Assembly (NCBI GenBank): GCA_030826005.1
Contig: JAPJOW010000104.1
Coordinates: forward strand, 1-8,522
From: Aliterella sp. RAGGC_92
Lineage (GTDB): Bacteria; Cyanobacteriota; Cyanobacteriia; Cyanobacteriales; Chroococcidiopsidaceae
Direction: 5' to 3'
DNA: 8,522 nt
Under the pieces are notes generated by a model. That model was not told where the DNA came from, searched no databases, and was given only the letters and a program-made list of their open reading frames with translations. The translations under genes were made by a program, and so were the position numbers. Shown piece after piece: positions 5,591 through 8,522 of the stretch. Position 1 is the first letter of the stretch; each line of letters begins with the position of its first letter.

Positions 5591-6295
5591 ATGGCTCAAG
5601 TTTGGCTGTGGATTGGTGTAGTAGGAATGGCGCTGGGATCGATCTTTTTTGGAATCGGCGCGCACAATGCCAAAAACGAGCGGTGGAAGATACTTTTTAC
5701 AATAAATTTCTTTATTTGTGCGATCGCGGCGGGTTTATATTTATCAATGGCGTTAGGTCAAGGTAAAAGCGTTATTGCTGGTCGTCCCACAGTTTGGGTA
5801 AGATACATTACTTGGTTTTTATCCACACCGCTATTAATTCTCGACTTGACTTTTTTGGGGAAAACTAGCTTACCCATTACTGCAAGTTTACTAGGTGCTA
5901 ATGCTTACATGATTGCAACGGGTTTTGTGGCGACAATTTCTGCCGATAGAACTGTAGGGCATATTTGGTATGTTGTTAGCTGCTTTGCTTTCTTGGCTAC
6001 GGTTTATTTGTTAGTCAATCAATATCGCAAACAAGCCGAACGCAACTATCCTCAAGCTAAAAAAGTATTTCGCAAATTGTTATCAGTGCATTTAGTATTA
6101 TGGACGCTTTACCCGATTGTTTGGCTGCTAGGGAATACCGGGTTTAATGCCATCAATCAAGGTACAGAAACAATGTTTTATACTCTGTTGGATATAACTT
6201 CTAAAGTTGGGTTTGGGTTTTTATCCTTGAACTCTATGCACACCTTAGAGAAAAACCCAGAATCGGTATCAAGCTACGAAGCGTCAACTATTTAA
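5591..6295 (+). CDS. microbial rhodopsin, cyanobacterial halorhodopsin type (TSD anion pump)
   Basis: A 234-residue seven-helix retinal protein, with helices at about 4-24, 34-55, 68-90, 94-114, 123-142, 159-180 and 194-216. Helix G carries LLDITSKVGFG, with the retinal Schiff-base Lys205 and counterion Asp201 (bacteriorhodopsin Lys216 and Asp212). Helix F has the pocket residues WTLYPIVW (171-178). Helix C reads RYITWFLSTPLLILDL (71-86). The three positions that define function in bacteriorhodopsin (Asp85, Thr89, Asp96) are Thr74, Ser78 and Asp85 here. The loss of the acceptor Asp rules out an ordinary proton pump. This TSD triad is that of the light-driven inward chloride pump from Mastigocladopsis repens; the Synechocystis PCC 7509 protein of this group is also reported to move sulfate. 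AAGG at 5581-5584 supports the start. No retinal-forming dioxygenase lies in the window. The rhodopsin call is certain; the anion-pump role is inferred from the triad. Confidence 0.95.
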   Translation: MAQVWLWIGVVGMALGSIFFGIGAHNAKNERWKILFTINFFICAIAAGLYLSMALGQGKSVIAGRPTVWVRYITWFLSTPLLILDLTFLGKTSLPITASLLGANAYMIATGFVATISADRTVGHIWYVVSCFAFLATVYLLVNQYRKQAERNYPQAKKVFRKLLSVHLVLWTLYPIVWLLGNTGFNAINQGTETMFYTLLDITSKVGFGFLSLNSMHTLEKNPESVSSYEASTI

Positions 6296-7176
6296 CTATC
6301 TTCTTCCCAAGTTTGCAATTGCAGATATACGAGAATAAATGCGATCGCAAGTAAAACGGTAGCTGCGGCTGCTGCATAGCCAAAATCAAACTGTCCAAAG
6401 GCTTCTTGATAAATATAGTACACCAGCAAGTTAGTAGAATTTAACGGGCCACCGCCAGTTATTACATACACTTGCTCAAAACTTCGTAGCGTAAAAATTG
6501 CCGTAGTAATCGCCGCAAACACAATTGTTGGGCGCAATCCAGGTAAAGTAATATGCCGAAATTGTTGCCAACTATTTGCACCATCCAACTCCGCCGCTTC
6601 GTAACGACTAACGGGTATTGCTTGCAATCCCGCCAAAAACACCACCATATTAAAACCTATTTGTTTCCAAATACTTAATAAAATCAATACAGGCATCGCC
6701 CAAACCGTACTACTCAGCCAAGAAATCGGTGCAAGTCCAAATATATTCAACAGTCCATTAACCGCGCCTTCCGTTTGAAACAGCCAGCGAAAACCCAAGC
6801 CAGCAGCGACAAGAGATGTAATCGAAGGTAAAAAATAAGCGCTGCGTAACAATCCGCGCAAGCTAATAGAACGATTCAACAGTACAGCTAATCCTAAAGG
6901 TACTATTAAGCTAGGAATTACGGTTGCAACGGTGAAATAAACAGTATTAACTAAAACTTGCCAAAAATCGGGGGTAACTAGCAAACGCCAATAATTGCGT
7001 AAACCTATCAATTTAATCCCAGAAGATGTAAAACTACCTGCTGTAAAGCTAAGGTAAAACAAATAAGCGATCGGGTAAAGCAGAAATACGGTCAAAAATA
7101 TTAGTGCGGGAGTTAGAAATATCCAGGCGGCGACTTCCTCATTATCCAACCGCGCCCTACTATATAGTTTTGCCAT
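6292..7176 (-). CDS. MalF-type sugar ABC transporter permease
   Basis: A 294-residue inner-membrane permease of the binding-protein-dependent carbohydrate uptake class (MalF/UgpA/LacF group). Six membrane helices are apparent, the first at about 17-43. The cytoplasmic EAA loop, EAAELDGANSWQQFRHITLP (193-212), has the conserved Glu-Ala-Ala, Gly nine residues further in the sequence block and the final Leu-Pro that dock on the ATPase. The conserved stretch FEQVYVITGGGPLNST (233-248) also fits the group. A full transporter needs a second permease, a binding protein and an ATPase; none is in the window. The genes on both sides are on the other strand, so it is a solitary unit. Its stop overlaps the rhodopsin stop by 4 bp, and its ATG is 18 bp from that of purN. 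The substrate cannot be assigned. Confidence 0.92.
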   Translation of the reverse strand: MAKLYSRARLDNEEVAAWIFLTPALIFLTVFLLYPIAYLFYLSFTAGSFTSSGIKLIGLRNYWRLLVTPDFWQVLVNTVYFTVATVIPSLIVPLGLAVLLNRSISLRGLLRSAYFLPSITSLVAAGLGFRWLFQTEGAVNGLLNIFGLAPISWLSSTVWAMPVLILLSIWKQIGFNMVVFLAGLQAIPVSRYEAAELDGANSWQQFRHITLPGLRPTIVFAAITTAIFTLRSFEQVYVITGGGPLNSTNLLVYYIYQEAFGQFDFGYAAAAATVLLAIAFILVYLQLQTWEEDS

Positions 7177-7194
7177 TTATAAATATTTTCCTGT

Positions 7195-7851
7195 ATGACG
7201 CTGCCTTTAGTCATTGATGATTCTACTTCTTGTCTGGTTTCTCCTAGTATTTCCTCTATTTCCACTCCAGAAACCCCTTTAAAATTAGGAGTTTTAGCTT
7301 CTGGTAGCGGAACAAACTTTGAAGCTGTAGCCCAAGCTATCAAAAATGAACAACTAAACGCTCAAATTAAAGTATTAATCTACAACAATCCCAGTGCAAA
7401 AGTTGTAGAACGTGCGGTTAAGTGGAATGTACCAACAGTTTTATTAAATCACCGCGATTTTAGCAGTCGGGAAGAATTGGACACGCAAATTATCCAATGT
7501 CTGCAACGTTACGATGTTGATTGGGTAATTATGGCGGGTTGGATGAGGATAGTTACACCAGTTTTAATTAATGCTTTCTCAGACAAAATTATCAATATTC
7601 ACCCTAGTTTATTACCCAGTTTTAAAGGCGTGAAAGCTGTAGAACAAGCCTTAGACGCGGGAGTAAAGATAACTGGCTGTACGGTACATTTTGTAAGTCA
7701 AGAAGTAGATAGCGGGACTATTTTGTGTCAAGCTGCCGTGCCTATACTACCAAACGATACTACCGAGACATTGCACGATCGCATACAAATTCAAGAACAC
7801 CGCATATTACCACAAGCGATCGCTCTAGCGGCAAATCTGAACCTAAAATAA
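7195..7851 (+). CDS. purN: phosphoribosylglycinamide formyltransferase (GAR transformylase)
   Basis: A 218-residue enzyme that transfers a formyl group from 10-formyltetrahydrofolate to glycinamide ribonucleotide, the third step of purine synthesis, in the cytoplasm. The core starts at residue 30 with LGVLASGSGTNFEA, the phosphate-binding loop. MAGWMRI (113-119), NIHPSLLPSFKG (134-145, with catalytic Asn134 and His136), GCTVHFV (161-167) and VDSGTI (171-176, with Asp172) follow in the normal order. A Ser/Pro-rich extension of about 29 residues precedes the core. The start is well fixed: an in-frame TAA lies at 7180-7182, and there is no other ATG, GTG or TTG in frame before the core. There are only 18 bp to the divergent permease start, so each gene's promoter must overlap the other's coding region or this tiny spacer. 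Confidence 0.96.
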   Translation: MTLPLVIDDSTSCLVSPSISSISTPETPLKLGVLASGSGTNFEAVAQAIKNEQLNAQIKVLIYNNPSAKVVERAVKWNVPTVLLNHRDFSSREELDTQIIQCLQRYDVDWVIMAGWMRIVTPVLINAFSDKIINIHPSLLPSFKGVKAVEQALDAGVKITGCTVHFVSQEVDSGTILCQAAVPILPNDTTETLHDRIQIQEHRILPQAIALAANLNLK

Positions 7852-7878
7852 AGGGTAGAAAGAATTGAGGATTATCCA

Positions 7879-8522
7879 ATGGTAAAATTTGACTCCAAGC
7901 TCAACTTACCAAGTAGCGAGCAACTCCCATGTTCGGACGATGCGCCAGTGGATAACGAAAATCAAAACTTTATTCCCAATTTTCTCTTATTTTTATTAGA
8001 GTTTATCTGGGCAGAGCGTCAAGATTGGTTTTTCGCCGTCGATATGGGTGTTTATCATACTACAGGCGCTAACCATCTTGTCCCTGTAGTTCCCGATGGT
8101 TTTTTAAGTTTGGGTGTTAGTCGCCGCAAGCCAGGGAACGAGTCGCGCAATAGCTATGTACTGTGGGAAGAAGATAACATTCCACCTATTTTTGTTTTAG
8201 AAACTGTGTCACAAACCCCAGGGGGAGAATATACCTCGAAAATGGCAATCTATGCCAACTTAGGAGTTTTATACTATGTAATTTATAATCCCCAATACTG
8301 GAAGCGTTACCAACACCAGCCTTTTGAAGTGTATAAATTGATTGACGGACAATATCAGTTGCAAAAGGGCGAACCAGTATGGATGGCGGAAATTGGTTTA
8401 GGAATTGGACGCGCGACAAGCTGGAGTGGTGGTTTAGAGCGTGAGGTTTTGTACTGGTACGACGAACAAGGAAATAGATATTTTACTCCCGAAGAATTAG
8501 CCGACCAGGAGCGTCAAAAAGC
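7879..8522 (+). CDS. Uma2-family (DUF820) PD-(D/E)XK nuclease-like protein, 3' end missing
   Basis: Translation from the ATG at 7879 stays open to the window end, for 214 complete codons. GAGG at 7867-7870, 8 bp before the ATG, is a good ribosome binding site. The Uma2 landmarks are present: PDGFLS (72-77, Asp73), the strand FVLETVS (105-111, Glu108), Lys121 in YTSKM, and YANLGVLYYVIYNP (125-138). Together they form the PD-(D/E)XK restriction-endonuclease-like site. The last visible residues (TPEELADQERQK) begin the charged, coiled-coil tail common in cyanobacterial members. Such genes exist in many copies in cyanobacterial genomes, and their biological role is not established; a transposon-derived or stand-alone nuclease role has been suggested. 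It lies 27 bp after purN on the same strand and may be read from the same transcript. Confidence 0.88.
   Translation, partial: MVKFDSKLNLPSSEQLPCSDDAPVDNENQNFIPNFLLFLLEFIWAERQDWFFAVDMGVYHTTGANHLVPVVPDGFLSLGVSRRKPGNESRNSYVLWEEDNIPPIFVLETVSQTPGGEYTSKMAIYANLGVLYYVIYNPQYWKRYQHQPFEVYKLIDGQYQLQKGEPVWMAEIGLGIGRATSWSGGLEREVLYWYDEQGNRYFTPEELADQERQK

Larger units (their letters stand above)
220..7823. repeat. HIP1 octamer GCGATCGC, 15 dispersed copies
   Basis: Exact copies start at 220, 298, 367, 791, 1366, 2101, 2729, 2774, 3090, 4131, 4777, 5117, 5720, 6341 and 7816. A given 8-mer is expected roughly once in 65 kb at balanced base composition, so this is a very large excess. HIP1 is a cyanobacterial genome-wide signature and is a target for Dam-like and other methylases. 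Copies fall inside genes of every part of the window except the Uma2 gene, with none after 7823, so the other genes share the host signature. Confidence 0.95.

Noticed and set aside
5524..5766. An 80-codon frame on + overlapping the start of the rhodopsin gene.
   Set aside because: It lies in another frame over clear rhodopsin coding sequence and its text is not protein-like.
220..7823. The regularly recurring octamers as a CRISPR-like or mobile repeat.
   Set aside because: They are isolated 8-bp HIP1 palindromes without constant spacing or spacers, and lie mostly inside coding genes.
8186..8419. A 77-codon minus-strand frame near the right end.
   Set aside because: It is antisense to the Uma2 coding region, whose motifs are clear in the + frame.

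Overview
The window is almost certainly cyanobacterial. The octamer GCGATCGC (HIP1) occurs 15 times in 8.5 kb. The gene families also fit: a DevB/DevC exporter pair, DUF2834, stand-alone Uma2, and a seven-helix rhodopsin whose helix C carries the Thr-Ser-Asp triad known from cyanobacterial halorhodopsins. The species is inference; a Chroococcidiopsis/Gloeocapsa-like or Synechocystis PCC 7509-like lineage would fit.

Left third (1-4181, all on +): the 3' part of a devB membrane-fusion gene, then DUF2834, a doubtful 66-codon ORF, a GNAT acetyltransferase, a decayed second copy of the DUF2834 tail, a dual-specificity-type protein phosphatase, and devC. DevB and DevC act together in one tripartite exporter and are normally adjacent. 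Here about 2.1 kb of unrelated genes separates them, and near-identical 26-bp sequences mark both sides of that block. No DevA ATPase gene follows devC. The simplest reading is a devB-devC unit opened by insertion or duplication, with relics still visible.

Middle (4178-6295): a small EVE-domain gene on the minus strand overlaps the end of devC by 4 bp. It is divergent from nagB (glucosamine-6-phosphate deaminase). After nagB comes a long near-perfect hairpin, then the rhodopsin gene, predicted to be a light-driven inward anion pump.

Right third (6292-8522): a solitary MalF-type sugar ABC permease on the minus strand overlaps the rhodopsin stop codon by 4 bp. Only 18 bp separate its start codon from the divergent purN (GAR transformylase). 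A Uma2-family nuclease-like gene follows purN 27 bp later with a good ribosome binding site and runs off the window.

There is no tRNA, rRNA, CRISPR array, transposase or complete mobile element. No gene-free stretch exceeds about 230 bp. The points most worth a second look are the TSD-type rhodopsin with the hairpin in front of it, and the split devB/devC locus with its repeats and DUF2834 fossil.
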